Assembly: GCA_937897645.1 (NCBI GenBank)
Contig: CALCNV010000101.1
Span: forward strand, 1-64,000
Source: an uncultured Lysobacteraceae bacterium
GTDB lineage: Bacteria > Pseudomonadota > Gammaproteobacteria > Xanthomonadales > Xanthomonadaceae
Length of the DNA stretch: 64,000 nt
Reading direction: 5' to 3'
The translations under genes and the position numbers were made by a program. Position 1 is the stretch's first letter; every line of letters begins with the position of its first letter. Shown here piece by piece: positions 26,452 to 35,575 of the stretch. The notes beneath the pieces were generated by a model. It saw only the letters and a list, made by a program, of their open reading frames with translations, made no database searches and was not told where the DNA came from.

Positions 26452-28023
26452 TCAGGCTTGCGGACCTTCGTGGAACGAGGGTTCCGCTTCCAGCTTGGCG
26501 TCGGCCGCAGCCTTGTGCGCGACGCTGCCTGGAGCCAGCTCGCTCTTGCGATAGCCGTACAACGCGTAGACCAGGAAGCCGATGAAGGCCCAACCGAAGA
26601 ACAGGCCGATCGTGTACATCGACAGGTTCAGGAACAGCAGGATGCAGCCCGCAATCGCCAGCGGGCAAACGAGCCATACCATCGGGGTGCGGAACGGGCG
26701 ATGTCGATCAGGCTGGGTCTTGCGCAAGACCAGTACGCCGATAGCCACCATCATGAAGGCGAACAAGGTGCCCGAATTGGAGATGTCGGCCAGCACGCCC
26801 ACCGGGAACAGCGCTGCGAACGCGGCCACGAAGACGCCGGTGATCAGGGTGATCACGTGCGGGGTGTGGAAGCGCGGATGCACTTTCGACAGGGCTTCCG
26901 GCAACAGGCCGTCACGCGACATGGTGAAGAAGATGCGGGTCTGGCCGTAGATCATCATCAGGATGACCGATGGCAGGGCGATGGCGGCGGCCAGACCAAT
27001 CAGGTTGCCCATGTGCTCGAAGCCCATCAGGCGCAGCACATGCGCCAGCGGTTCCTTGCTGCAGACCAGTGCCTCGTTGCCCTTGCAGGCAGCCGCCAGT
27101 TCCGCGCTGCCGGGATGCAGCGCGAGGCCGTCGGCGCCGAGGACCGGCTGTGAACCCACTGATCCCACCGCGCCGTAGCCCACCAGCAGGTAGAAGATCG
27201 TGCACACCGCCAGCGAGGCGATCAGGCCAATCGGGATGTTGCGGTTGGGGTTCTTGGTTTCTTCCGCTGCCGTGGAGACCGCATCGAAGCCCACGTACGC
27301 GAAGAAGATGGAGGCCGCGGCGCCCAGCACGCCTACGCCACCCAGCGGGCTACCCCAGCCGGTGGGGAAGAACGGGGTGAAGTTCTCGCTCTGCGCGCCC
27401 GGCAGTGCGACCACGATGAAGGCTGTGAGTGCCGCCACCTTGACCATCACCAGCACGGCATTGACCTTGGCCGACTTGGAGGTGCCCAGTACCAGCAGCA
27501 CGGTCACCAGCAAGGCGATCAGGAAGGCAAGCAGGTTGAAGCTGCCGCCATCCATCGGGCCGGTGCGGAGTGCTTCGGGAAGCGCGAGTGCGCCAGGCTG
27601 CAACAGCCCGAACAGATCACTGTTCTTGAGCAGGCCATTCATGTAGCCAGACCAGCCCACGGAGACTGCACCTGCGGCCACGGCATATTCCAGCACCAGC
27701 GCCCAGCCCACGGTCCAGGCCAGCGCTTCGCCCATCACCGCGTAGGTGTAGGTATAGGCGGAACCGGAGACCGGCACCATCGCGGCCAGTTCGGAATAGG
27801 CCAGCGCGGCCAGGCCGCAGACCACGGCGGCGATGACGAAGGCCACCATCATCGCGGGACCGGCTTTCTGCCCGGCTTCTGCGGTGAGTACGAAGATACC
27901 GGTGCCGATGATGGCGCCGATGCCTAGCATGGTGAGCTGGAAGGCACCGAGCTGTCGCTTCAGCGACTTCTTCTCGGCGGTGGCAAGGATTTGATCGAGC
28001 GGTTTGACACGCCAAGATGACAT
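26452..28023 (-). CDS. APC-superfamily amino acid permease (CAT-like)
   Basis: A 523-residue inner-membrane transporter with about 12-14 helices. GIGAIIGTGIFVLT (about 34-47) is the APC unwound-helix substrate motif. SGSAYTYTYAVMGE, FFAYVGFDAVSTAAEETKNPNRNIP and FFTMSRDGLLP are typical of the cationic-amino-acid-transporter/YfnA branch. Direction is probably uptake by proton symport. The substrate cannot be read from sequence. It is followed by a strong terminator and transcribed divergently from the Nudix gene. Confidence 0.9.
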   Translation of the reverse strand: MSSWRVKPLDQILATAEKKSLKRQLGAFQLTMLGIGAIIGTGIFVLTAEAGQKAGPAMMVAFVIAAVVCGLAALAYSELAAMVPVSGSAYTYTYAVMGEALAWTVGWALVLEYAVAAGAVSVGWSGYMNGLLKNSDLFGLLQPGALALPEALRTGPMDGGSFNLLAFLIALLVTVLLVLGTSKSAKVNAVLVMVKVAALTAFIVVALPGAQSENFTPFFPTGWGSPLGGVGVLGAAASIFFAYVGFDAVSTAAEETKNPNRNIPIGLIASLAVCTIFYLLVGYGAVGSVGSQPVLGADGLALHPGSAELAAACKGNEALVCSKEPLAHVLRLMGFEHMGNLIGLAAAIALPSVILMMIYGQTRIFFTMSRDGLLPEALSKVHPRFHTPHVITLITGVFVAAFAALFPVGVLADISNSGTLFAFMMVAIGVLVLRKTQPDRHRPFRTPMVWLVCPLAIAGCILLFLNLSMYTIGLFFGWAFIGFLVYALYGYRKSELAPGSVAHKAAADAKLEAEPSFHEGPQA

Positions 28024-28182
28024 TCAGTGTTCCCCAGAACCGTGATTTTCGGGCCGTATCCGGCCAGCAAGGGCCAAAACGGGTTTGCCGAACCTTACCC
28101 GTCACACTTTGGTCGCACAAGCGCCGCGAACCTCCACCAAGCGATAATGTGAGCCTGAACAGGCAACCAGACGCAGTGCAGC

Positions 28183-28737
28183 ATGTCGCAACCGATACCG
28201 CCCGTCCCTTCGCTTGCCGCGCAATTACAGGAGTACGAGCGCCGCTGGCCACAGGAGGCGGCGACCGTGCAGGCTTTCGCAGAACTGCTGCAAGACCGGC
28301 AGGACCCGTTCCTGCGCGAACGCCTGGACGGCCATTTCACAGCGGGTGTCTGGCTGGTCAGCGCCGACGGCCAGCGCATCCTGATGACCCACCACCGCAA
28401 ACTGGGGCGTTGGCTGCAGCTGGGCGGGCATGCCGATGGCGACCGCGACATGGCGAACGTGGCGTTGAAGGAAGCACAGGAAGAATCCGGATTACCGGAC
28501 CTCAACGTCGAAGGTGACTCCATCTTCGACCTGGACCGGCACTGGATTCCCCAGCGGAAGGACGTGCCGGGCCACTGGCATTACGACGTGCGCTACGTGG
28601 TGCGTTCGGGTCCGGACGAAAACTACGTGGTCAGCGAGGAATCGCATGATCTCGCATGGCGCCTGATCAGCGACGTGGCGCAGGATGCCGATGAATCCAT
28701 GAGCCGCATGGCCCGCAAATGGTTGGCGAAACGGTAG
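28183..28737 (+). CDS. Nudix hydrolase
   Basis: A 184-residue protein with a Nudix fold. The box reads GHADGDRDMANVALKEAQEESGL (about residues 85-107). Relative to the consensus the first Glu is Arg and the Arg of REUxEE is Lys, while the metal-binding EAQEE is kept. This GGHxDGD subfamily is common in bacteria, so the changes do not imply inactivity. The substrate is unknown. The TAG stop lies within the first bases of a GTAG-headed repeat. Confidence 0.85.
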   Translation: MSQPIPPVPSLAAQLQEYERRWPQEAATVQAFAELLQDRQDPFLRERLDGHFTAGVWLVSADGQRILMTHHRKLGRWLQLGGHADGDRDMANVALKEAQEESGLPDLNVEGDSIFDLDRHWIPQRKDVPGHWHYDVRYVVRSGPDENYVVSEESHDLAWRLISDVAQDADESMSRMARKWLAKR

Positions 28738-28814
28738 GAGCGCCCCATGGGCGCGAGCTCTTCGCTGTTTCGGCGATCATGCATGAAAAGCTCGCGCCCA
28801 TGGGGCGCTCCTAC
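28734..28814. repeat. GTAG-headed palindrome between Nudix gene and serA
   Basis: Same arms as the copy after hisI (GTAGGAGCGCCCCATGGGCG...), about 26 bp each. It lies between convergent genes, and its first bases supply the Nudix gene's TAG stop codon. Confidence 0.85.
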
Positions 28815-28824
28815 AACTATCCGA

Positions 28825-30066
28825 TCAATACAGGACGCGGGTGCGCAGGGTGCCGGGGATCGCCATCAGCGCTTCCTTCAGGTCCACCGCCTGCAGGTCC
28901 GTGGCCGACACGTCGATCACCACATAGCCGACCTTGGCGTCCGTGCGCAGGAACTGGCCGTCGATGTTGATGCCGTGCTTGCCGAAGATCTCGTTGATCT
29001 GCGACAGCACGCCGGGCACGTTGCGGTGGATATGCAGCAGGCGATGGCTGGCGGCATGTTCCGGCAAGGTGACTTCCGGGAAATTGACCGCCGACAGCGT
29101 GGACCCGTTATCGCTGTAGCGCACCAGCTTGGCCGCCACTTCGATGCCGATGTTGTCCTGCGCTTCCAGCGTGCTGCCGCCCACGTGCGGGGTCAGGATC
29201 ACGTTGTCCTTGCCCGCCAGCGGCGAGACGAAGGCATCGTCGTTGCCCTTGGGCTCGATGGGGAACACGTCCACCGCCGCGCCACCGACCTGGCCTGATT
29301 CCAGCGCCGCGCTCAATGCATCGATGTCGACTACGGTGCCGCGCGAGGCATTGATCAGGTGTGCGCCGCGCTTCATCTTCGCGATCTGCGCCGCGCCGAA
29401 CATGTCCTTGGTCGCCGCCGTCTCTGGCACGTGCAGGGTCACCACGTCCGAGCGTTCCAGCAGGTCGTCCAGGCTCAGCGATGCGCGGGCGTTGCCTAGG
29501 GATAGCTTGGTTTCGATGTCGTGGAAGACCACGTGCATGCCAATCGCTTCAGCCAGCACGCCCACCTGGGTGCCGATGTGGCCGTAGCCGATGATGCCCA
29601 GCGTCTTGCCGCGCGCTTCGTGGCTGCCAGCCGCCGATTTCGACCAGCCGCCGCGGTGGCATTCGGCGCTCTTCTGCGGAATGCCGCGCATCAGCATGAT
29701 GGCTTCGGCGATGACCAGTTCGGCCACGCTGCGGGTATTGGAATAGGGTGCGTTGAACACCGGGATGCCGGCCAGTTCCGCCGCGTCCACGTCCACCTGG
29801 TTGGTGCCAATGCAGAAGCAGCCGATGGCCATCAGCCGGCGCGCATGGCTGAGCACCTCATCCGTCAACTGCGTGCGCGAACGAATGCCCACGATATGGG
29901 CGTCGGCGATGCGCAGTTTCAGCTCGTCTTCGGGCAACGATTTCGCATGCACCTCGATCTGCGAATAACCCGCGGCTTTGAAGGTATCGATGGCGGTCTG
30001 GCTGACGCCTTCCAGCAACAGGATGCGGATGTCCTGCTTGGGGTACGAGGTCTTTTTCTTCGACAT
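28825..30066 (-). CDS. serA: D-3-phosphoglycerate dehydrogenase
   Basis: A 413-residue enzyme for the first step of serine synthesis. NAD-binding GIIGYGHIGTQVG (about 155-167), the catalytic Arg/Glu/His set (NASRGTVVD; VFPIEP; TPHVGGSTLEAQ) and a C-terminal ACT-like domain (LLHIHRNVPGVLSQINEIFGKHGINI) that binds serine are visible. This is the E. coli-length form. It starts at MSKKKTSYPKQD; a longer frame runs back through a repeat and was rejected. It is divergent from a D-2-hydroxyglutarate dehydrogenase gene, a functional partner. Confidence 0.97.
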   Translation of the reverse strand: MSKKKTSYPKQDIRILLLEGVSQTAIDTFKAAGYSQIEVHAKSLPEDELKLRIADAHIVGIRSRTQLTDEVLSHARRLMAIGCFCIGTNQVDVDAAELAGIPVFNAPYSNTRSVAELVIAEAIMLMRGIPQKSAECHRGGWSKSAAGSHEARGKTLGIIGYGHIGTQVGVLAEAIGMHVVFHDIETKLSLGNARASLSLDDLLERSDVVTLHVPETAATKDMFGAAQIAKMKRGAHLINASRGTVVDIDALSAALESGQVGGAAVDVFPIEPKGNDDAFVSPLAGKDNVILTPHVGGSTLEAQDNIGIEVAAKLVRYSDNGSTLSAVNFPEVTLPEHAASHRLLHIHRNVPGVLSQINEIFGKHGINIDGQFLRTDAKVGYVVIDVSATDLQAVDLKEALMAIPGTLRTRVLY

Positions 30067-30199
30067 GCGGGCAGGCGCGGCGTCCAGTGGCGGGGCGGCC
30101 ACTATGCCAGATGGGACGGGGGTTTGCTGCGCTGCAGGAAGGTGGAAATTCCCGTTGGCTAGTTGCCTTTGAAACTGTCGAAACCATCGTTGGTCAGCA

Positions 30200-30263
30200 T
30201 GTGGGAGGGGCTTCAGCCCCGACGCTCCGGTCACCTGTGCGTCGGGGCTGAAGCCCCTTCCAC
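30200..30263. repeat. GTGG-headed palindrome in the serA/D2HGDH promoter region
   Basis: GTGGGAGGGGCTTCAGCCCC arm with its complement, total 64 bp. It is the same subfamily as the two copies inside icmF. It lies in the 270-bp divergent promoter gap. I could not single out promoters beside it. Confidence 0.8.
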
Positions 30264-30334
30264 ATGTAACCAAGCCAGCTGGACGCGCTGCAGCATCGCT
30301 GGCACCCTGACAGCCCCCCACGTCCCGGCTTCCC

Positions 30335-31723
30335 ATGAGCGATTCGCGCCTCACTGACCTGCTTCACGCCGTGCCGGACTTGCGCCTGAAGACCAACCCC
30401 GCCGATCTGGAGCATTACGGTCGCGACTGGACCCGGCGCTGGACGCCGGCACCGTTGGCGATTGCCTTGCCGGGATCCGTGGAAGAAGTGCAGGCGGTCG
30501 TGCGCTGGGCGCATGCAAACAACGTGGCTGTAGTCCCCTCCGGTGGCCGCACCGGCTTGTCTGGCGGCGCGGTAGCCGCCAACGGCGAGCTCGTACTCAG
30601 CCTGGAGCGCATGAACAAGGCGCTTGGATTCAACGCCGTGGATCGCCTGTTGACCGTGCAGGCCGGCATGGCACTGGAAGCCGTGCACAACACGGCGCGC
30701 GAGCATGGGCTGCAATACCCGGTGGATTTCGCCGCACGCGGTTCCTGCTCCATCGGCGGCAACATCGCCACCAATGCCGGTGGCATCCGCGTGATCCGTT
30801 ATGGCAACACGCGCGAATGGATCGCCGGGATGAAAGTGGTCACCGGTACGGGCGAATTGCTCGACCTCAACCGCGGCCTGGTCAAGAACTCCAGCGGCTA
30901 CGACCTGCGGCACCTGATGATCGCCTCCGAAGGCACGCTCGGCATCGTCGTCGAAGCCACGTTGCGCCTCACGGATCCGCCGCCGGCCTCCAACGTCATG
31001 TTGTTGGCGCTGCCCTCGTTCGAGGTGTTGATGCAGGTGTTCTCCGCATTCCGCGAGCGCCTGCAACTGGAAGCCTTCGAGTTCTTCACTGATCATGCCC
31101 TGAAGCACGTGCTGGCGCATGGCGCACAGAAGCCATTTGAGGAACTGCACCCGTACTACGTGGTCACCGAATTCGCCTCCGGTGATGAAGCGCAGGATGC
31201 GGCGGCGATGGCCGCCTTCGAAGCCTGCATGGACAGCGGCTGGGTCAGCGACGGCGTGATCAGCCAGAGCGACGCGCAGGCGGCGCAACTCTGGCGTTTG
31301 CGCGAAGGCATCACCGAAAGCCTCGCGCCGTACAAGCCTTACAAGAACGATGTATCCGTGCGGATTTCCGCCATGCCGTCATTCCTGCAGGAAACCCAGA
31401 CGCTGCTGGGCGAGGCCTACCCGCATTTCGAAGTGGTCTGGTTCGGCCATATCGGTGACGGCAACCTGCACATCAATGTGTTGAAGCCGGACGGCGTCAG
31501 TGATGCGGATTTCGTCAGCCAGTGCGAGCAGGTGACCAAGCTGCTGGCCGCTTCGTTGAAGAAGCACGAAGGCAGCATCTCCGCCGAGCACGGTATCGGC
31601 TTGGTAAAGAAGGGCTACCTGGAAAGCACGCGCAGTGCGGAAGAAATCACCCTGATGCGGGCGATGAAGCGGGTGTTCGATCCTGCGGGCTTGCTCAATC
31701 CGGGCAAGCTGTTCGATACCTGA
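30335..31723 (+). CDS. FAD-linked D-2-hydroxyglutarate dehydrogenase-like oxidase
   Basis: A 462-residue VAO-type flavoprotein. The FAD domain has VVPSGGRTGLSGGAV (about 67-81) and GSCSIGGNIATNAGG. The cap/C-terminal part contains FGHIGDGNLHINV and SISAEHGIG, with the conserved metal and substrate histidines of the D2HGDH/GlcD/lactate group. Divergent placement with serA supports D-2-hydroxyglutarate. In Pseudomonas SerA makes D-2-HG from 2-oxoglutarate, and D2HGDH reoxidises it to pull serine synthesis forward. Glycolate or D-lactate remain possible. Confidence 0.85.
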   Translation: MSDSRLTDLLHAVPDLRLKTNPADLEHYGRDWTRRWTPAPLAIALPGSVEEVQAVVRWAHANNVAVVPSGGRTGLSGGAVAANGELVLSLERMNKALGFNAVDRLLTVQAGMALEAVHNTAREHGLQYPVDFAARGSCSIGGNIATNAGGIRVIRYGNTREWIAGMKVVTGTGELLDLNRGLVKNSSGYDLRHLMIASEGTLGIVVEATLRLTDPPPASNVMLLALPSFEVLMQVFSAFRERLQLEAFEFFTDHALKHVLAHGAQKPFEELHPYYVVTEFASGDEAQDAAAMAAFEACMDSGWVSDGVISQSDAQAAQLWRLREGITESLAPYKPYKNDVSVRISAMPSFLQETQTLLGEAYPHFEVVWFGHIGDGNLHINVLKPDGVSDADFVSQCEQVTKLLAASLKKHEGSISAEHGIGLVKKGYLESTRSAEEITLMRAMKRVFDPAGLLNPGKLFDT

Positions 31724-31822
31724 TGCCGGCAGAATTCATCACGGTGAATGCCGGAGGATGGTAACGTTCGCAGGCCTGCCGTCGGGCAGCCATGTTATCC
31801 AATCCATCCAGAGGAATTGCCC

Positions 31823-32134
31823 ATGATCCGAGCCACACTCGCCTGCGTACTGCTGCTGGCTGCTGCACCTGTCTTTGCCACCAGTTTCGCCGGCACCACG
31901 GCCGGGGCAGGCTCGTCGGCGTCCTCCAAGGCGGGCGGTGCGTCGTCCAACAGTTCTTCCGGCAACAGCAAGGTGGTGAAGCAGGCGCGCGACGATGCCG
32001 CCAGCTTCGTGGCCAGCGATGGGCGTATCCGCAGCGCCCGGCTTGAGGCAGCGATCAAGCACCTGCGCCAGCATGATGCTGCTGCACGCACGGCCAGTGA
32101 CATGCAGCTAGCGCAGGCCATCCTGGCGTTGTGA
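31823..32134 (+). CDS. DUF2388-family small exported protein
   Basis: A 103-residue protein with signal peptide (MIRATLACVLLLAAAPVFA). A low-complexity Ser/Gly/Ala stretch is followed by the DUF2388 core: ARDDAASFVASDGRIRSARLEAAIKHLR and the C-terminal LAQAILAL. Family function is unknown; old annotations as a resolvase subunit have no basis here. GAGGAATTGCCC gives its ribosome site. Its TGA overlaps the GTG of the DUF4105 gene, a pairing also seen in Pseudomonas, implying a joint envelope role. Confidence 0.85.
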   Translation: MIRATLACVLLLAAAPVFATSFAGTTAGAGSSASSKAGGASSNSSSGNSKVVKQARDDAASFVASDGRIRSARLEAAIKHLRQHDAAARTASDMQLAQAILAL

Positions 32135-33960
32135 GCCCGACGTCCTGGCCACGTGCGTGGCTGGCGATTTGCCTTGCGGCCTGTGCCGGAGTGGCGCAGG
32201 CCGCATTGCCGCTTCGAATTGATGCGAGCGGATTGACGGCTGCTCAAGTCGATGCAACCCAACAACTGCTGGATGACGTCGAGCGGCGCTTGCCGCCCGT
32301 GTGGAAACAGGCCATTGCGCCGGGCATCGTCCTCGCATGGGACGAGCTGCCTGTCGATGTACACGGCCATGCCGGCGCACGCCGCTTGCGCTTGTCGAGG
32401 ACATTGCTAACTGACTGGACGCAGCGTCCAGCCGATGCTCAAGCCGATGATCCGGCGACACATGCGGCGCTGTCGGCGCTGATCCACGAGCTGGCGCACT
32501 TCTACGACCGTACCGGGCCGGGCCTGCTGTCAAAGGAGGCGCGACTGCTCGACCTCGCGGGCTGGCAGGTTGCTCCGTTGAAAGCAGGAATGCGCAACTC
32601 GCAGAACCACTTCAGTGATCGCAGTCCGGATGCCTATGAACTGACCGCCCCGGACGAGTTCGTCGCCGTCAACCTGGAATATTTCCTTCTGGACCCGGAA
32701 TACGCGTGCCGGCGTCCCGCCTTGTATCGCTATTTCTCCGAGCATTTCGGCTGGGCACCGTCCGCACAGACCTGCCAGCTTGAATTGCCTTACCTGCAGG
32801 CGGAAGAAGGTGAGCCGCCGCTGCTGCAACTGGATCCGGCCCGTGTCTACGCAATCGACTACCTGCTCGCCGAAGGCAACGAGAAGCCAATGAGCCGCTG
32901 GGGCCACAGCATGCTGCGGCTGGTGGTGTGCGCGCCGGGGCGTGCACTCGGTCCCGACTGCCGACAGGACCTGTCGCATCACCGCGTCTTGTCGTTCCGC
33001 GCGTTCGTGGGTGACGTGCAGATTTCGAGTTGGCGCGGGCTGACGGGTTCGTATCCGTCACGCGCGTTCCTGTTGCCACTGGACCAGGTCATCGACGAAT
33101 ACACCAAGGTCGAGCTGCGCGGCCTGCGTTCGGTTCCCCTGCAGTTGGAGCAATCCGAGATAGCCACCTTGCTGGAGCGCGCCGCGCAACTGCACTGGAG
33201 TTATGACGGCAGGTATTACTTCATCAGCAACAACTGCGCGGTGGAGACCTACAAGTTGCTCCATGACGGCGTGCCGCGCCTGGCGGAGGCGTCGCTGTCC
33301 AGCATCAGCCCGACCGGCCTGCTGGACCGGTTGCAGGAATCAGGCATCGCGGATGCCAGCGTGCTGGATGATCCAGCCGAAGCCGTACGCCTGGGCTATC
33401 GCTTCGAGGCGGCCAGCGCGCATTACCAGGCCATGTTCGATATCGCGCGCACGGCGCTGGGATTGCCGCAGTCGCAGGTGGTCGATTGGTTTGCACTGTC
33501 GCCAGGCGAACGACAGCCGTGGCTGCAGGTGGCGGACCAGCGCACGAGCGCCGCCTTGTTGTTGCTGGAAGAGGCGTCGCTACGCCGCCAGGAGTTGCAG
33601 AGCTACGACGAGTTGAAGCGACATTTCCTCGGCCGCGGCACGGCGGGCGGCAAGGCGCCAGATATCGAAGCCATCCGCGACTTCCTGCAATCAGGCGGTT
33701 TCCTGAGTCGGCCGTCTACGTTGTTGCCGGTGGGCGGTTACGGCCTTCCGCTCGCGGAAGAGCGCCGATTCCTGTCGAAAGAAGCGGGTGACCGCGTAAC
33801 GAAACTGATGGGGCAGGAGGCTGCACTGCAGGCCGAGGCAAGGCGGTGGCTGTCACCTGCGCAGCAGGCGGCGCTGCAAGGGACGGAAGACAACATCACG
33901 TTCCTCGCGGAACGGATGCGGCGGCTGCATGGGGAGCAGGGTGGCTTGCAGTTGAATTGA
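32131..33960 (+). CDS. DUF4105 envelope protein with HExxH motif
   Basis: A 609-residue exported protein. The N-terminal signal ends either at AQA or at a lipobox-like LAAC (residues 15-18), so it may be a lipoprotein. The first third carries HELAH (119-123), a zinc-metalloprotease-type motif followed by an acidic segment (TAPDEFVAVNLEYF). The middle is the DUF4105 domain with RWGHSMLRL and the NNCAVETYKLL Asn-Cys signature, which resembles NlpC/P60-like catalytic Cys regions. GTG start overlaps the upstream stop. A cell-envelope hydrolase role is inference. Confidence 0.82.
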   Translation: MSPTSWPRAWLAICLAACAGVAQAALPLRIDASGLTAAQVDATQQLLDDVERRLPPVWKQAIAPGIVLAWDELPVDVHGHAGARRLRLSRTLLTDWTQRPADAQADDPATHAALSALIHELAHFYDRTGPGLLSKEARLLDLAGWQVAPLKAGMRNSQNHFSDRSPDAYELTAPDEFVAVNLEYFLLDPEYACRRPALYRYFSEHFGWAPSAQTCQLELPYLQAEEGEPPLLQLDPARVYAIDYLLAEGNEKPMSRWGHSMLRLVVCAPGRALGPDCRQDLSHHRVLSFRAFVGDVQISSWRGLTGSYPSRAFLLPLDQVIDEYTKVELRGLRSVPLQLEQSEIATLLERAAQLHWSYDGRYYFISNNCAVETYKLLHDGVPRLAEASLSSISPTGLLDRLQESGIADASVLDDPAEAVRLGYRFEAASAHYQAMFDIARTALGLPQSQVVDWFALSPGERQPWLQVADQRTSAALLLLEEASLRRQELQSYDELKRHFLGRGTAGGKAPDIEAIRDFLQSGGFLSRPSTLLPVGGYGLPLAEERRFLSKEAGDRVTKLMGQEAALQAEARRWLSPAQQAALQGTEDNITFLAERMRRLHGEQGGLQLN

Positions 33961-34490
33961 GACTTTCGCTTTGTTTGGTATTTGGTGCGGAGTTGATCAG
34001 CACTTCTAGGCATCTTCACGAAGAGCTTTTAGCTTTCTCCTCTCCCCTTGTGGGAGAGGATGCCCGGAGGGTAGGAGAGGGGAGTGAGCGCAGCGAACGT
34101 GCTTTTGGATCCGCGTCACTAGTAATACCGTTACTTCAAATTCCTACAGGCTCCGGCGTCCCCTCTCCCGGCCTTCGGCCAACCTCTCCCACAAGGGGAG
34201 AGGGGAAGCATTTGGAGACTGCAACACCGTTGTTTCTAAACTCAACCAATGGCCGAGCAAACGCTATCATTTCCAGGCCCTGGAACAACGACTGCAAAAA
34301 ACCTCAGCGGTGTTGCACTTAGGGTGTTAATTCACTCATCGACCCGGAGGCATCTGGGGCAGGACATGAATCATCGGTTGCCACGCATACGTCTAGTGGC
34401 TCGCCTTCAATCCCCGATGGGGAAACAGGTATGACATGAAAACGCCAGCGCACTTCACCATCCTCGTCCGGCGTGATGCCTAACCCAGCC
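33961..34490. other. Gene-poor region with a MITE-like repeat
   Basis: No convincing gene on either strand. The left part holds the inverted-repeat element listed next. The remainder, about 280 bp, has lower GC and only short frames without ribosome sites. One 61-codon plus-strand frame at 34249-34434 looks random. I see no tRNA or terminator. Confidence 0.6.
34036..34208. mobile_element. MITE-like element with nested CCTCTCCC palindromes
   Basis: Imperfect terminal inverted repeats of about 50 bp, each containing CTCTCCCCTTGTGGGAGAGG, enclose about 70 bp that encodes nothing. The layout parallels the DUF559 cassette at 42.5 kb (C-rich nested palindromes at both ends) but lacks cargo, so it may be a deletion derivative or a separate family. 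Confidence 0.7.
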
Positions 34491-34841
34491 TCAAGTTAGC
34501 GTTAGTGTTTTCGGCTCGATGATGTGTGCAGCCAATGCGTGGGAAGGAAATATTTCGGGATCCCTGATACCCGCCATTGGTCGAACGATGAAACCTTGGC
34601 GCTTGAACTTGCGGAATGGTTTGCCAGTAAGGGTGACCACGATGAAACCAACGCCATCGCAACTATCCCCCGCGCCGATGTCGGGGAGTAAATCGACGGA
34701 CTTTAGGTGAGCGGCGATGGGTGGGATTGCCAGCGAACTAGTCGCATCCACTTGATACGGCTGTGACAAACCTAAGCTACAGGCTGATGCACCGCCTGGA
34801 AAAGCAGCTAGACCCAACAAGATTGCGACTAATGCTTTCAT
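34491..34841 (-). CDS. Hypothetical exported protein
   Basis: A 116-residue frame starting with a good signal peptide (MKALVAILLGLAAFPGGASA, cleavage before CSLG). Two cysteines follow, including DSCDGVGF, then a basic segment. I do not recognise a family. Base composition is more AT-rich than its neighbours and the Shine-Dalgarno is weak, so it could be a recent arrival. It lies 30 nt downstream of the efpL stop on the same strand. The signal peptide is the main reason to believe it. Confidence 0.5.
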   Translation of the reverse strand: MKALVAILLGLAAFPGGASACSLGLSQPYQVDATSSLAIPPIAAHLKSVDLLPDIGAGDSCDGVGFIVVTLTGKPFRKFKRQGFIVRPMAGIRDPEIFPSHALAAHIIEPKTLTLT

Positions 34842-34871
34842 GAGGTCTGAAGCCCGACAGCAAGAAGACTG

Positions 34872-35438
34872 TTAGTCCGCTCTACCACCAAACTCACCCG
34901 TAGTCGTATTCACCAGCACGCGTTCGCCGTTGACGACGTACTCCGGCACCATGATTTCAAGGCCGGTGTTGAGCTTGGCCGGCTTGGGGCGCTTGGTGGC
35001 GCTGCCGCCTTTCAGTTCCGGCGGAGTTTCGACTACTTCCAGCGTGACGTGTTGCGGCAACTGCAAGGCCACCGGCTGGTCGTCGATGATCTGCACGTAG
35101 CTGCCAGTAAGGCCCTCGGCGATGTAGCCGGCATCGTCGCCAATCACGTCGGCGTCGAAGGTGTAGGGCGTGTAGTCCTCGTCATCCAGGAACACGAAGG
35201 CCTCGCCGTCCTTGTAGGAAAACGTGGCCATGCGCCGGCTCAACTCGACTTCCTTCAACTCGTCGTCGCCACCCACGCTGAGGTCGTACTTGATGCCACC
35301 CGGCACGCTGTACAGGGTGAAGCGGAACTTGACGTTGCCGCCACGGCCCTGCGGCGAGCTGCGCTCGATGTCGCGCACCTGGTACACGGTGCCGTTGTGT
35401 TCGACGACGTTGCCTTTCTTGATTTCGTGGGCTTTCAT
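34872..35438 (-). CDS. efpL: EF-P-like protein EfpL (YeiP)
   Basis: A 188-residue three-domain EF-P paralogue that helps ribosomes through difficult (proline-rich) stretches. The N-terminal KOW-like domain has a loop SSPQGRGG with Arg32 in place of the modified Lys/Arg loop of EF-P. Domain II ([10 protein letters not shown]) and the OB domain ending FGGRAD match E. coli YeiP, which ends in GRAD. Absence of an efp modification gene nearby fits EfpL, whose loop acts unmodified by Lys-type enzymes. Confidence 0.93.
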   Translation of the reverse strand: MKAHEIKKGNVVEHNGTVYQVRDIERSSPQGRGGNVKFRFTLYSVPGGIKYDLSVGGDDELKEVELSRRMATFSYKDGEAFVFLDDEDYTPYTFDADVIGDDAGYIAEGLTGSYVQIIDDQPVALQLPQHVTLEVVETPPELKGGSATKRPKPAKLNTGLEIMVPEYVVNGERVLVNTTTGEFGGRAD

Positions 35439-35460
35439 TGGGAGGCCGGCTGGGAGGAGA

Positions 35461-35561
35461 AGTGAGTGGGGAGGAGTGAGAAGTGAGTAGAAGCTTCAGG
35501 GCGATTGCGAGTGAATTGGAAGAGAGGCGCTCACTTCTCGTTCCTCTCTACTCACTCCTCG
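35461..35561. repeat. Imperfect GAGGAGTGAG inverted repeat
   Basis: GAGGAGTGAGAAGTGAGTAG-like units appear on both strands across the 137-bp gap between efpL and the SDR gene. A similar unit precedes mtnB (about 26251). Arms are imperfect and the element borders are unclear. Confidence 0.45.
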
Positions 35562-35575
35562 CCCTTGCTCCACCG

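Noticed and set aside
34478..34510. GCCTAAC...GTTAG pattern suggesting an integron attC site next to the small exported protein gene
   Set aside because: The left core fits RYYYAAC, but no matching GTTRRRY core or internal paired boxes at proper distance could be found, and there is no second attC.
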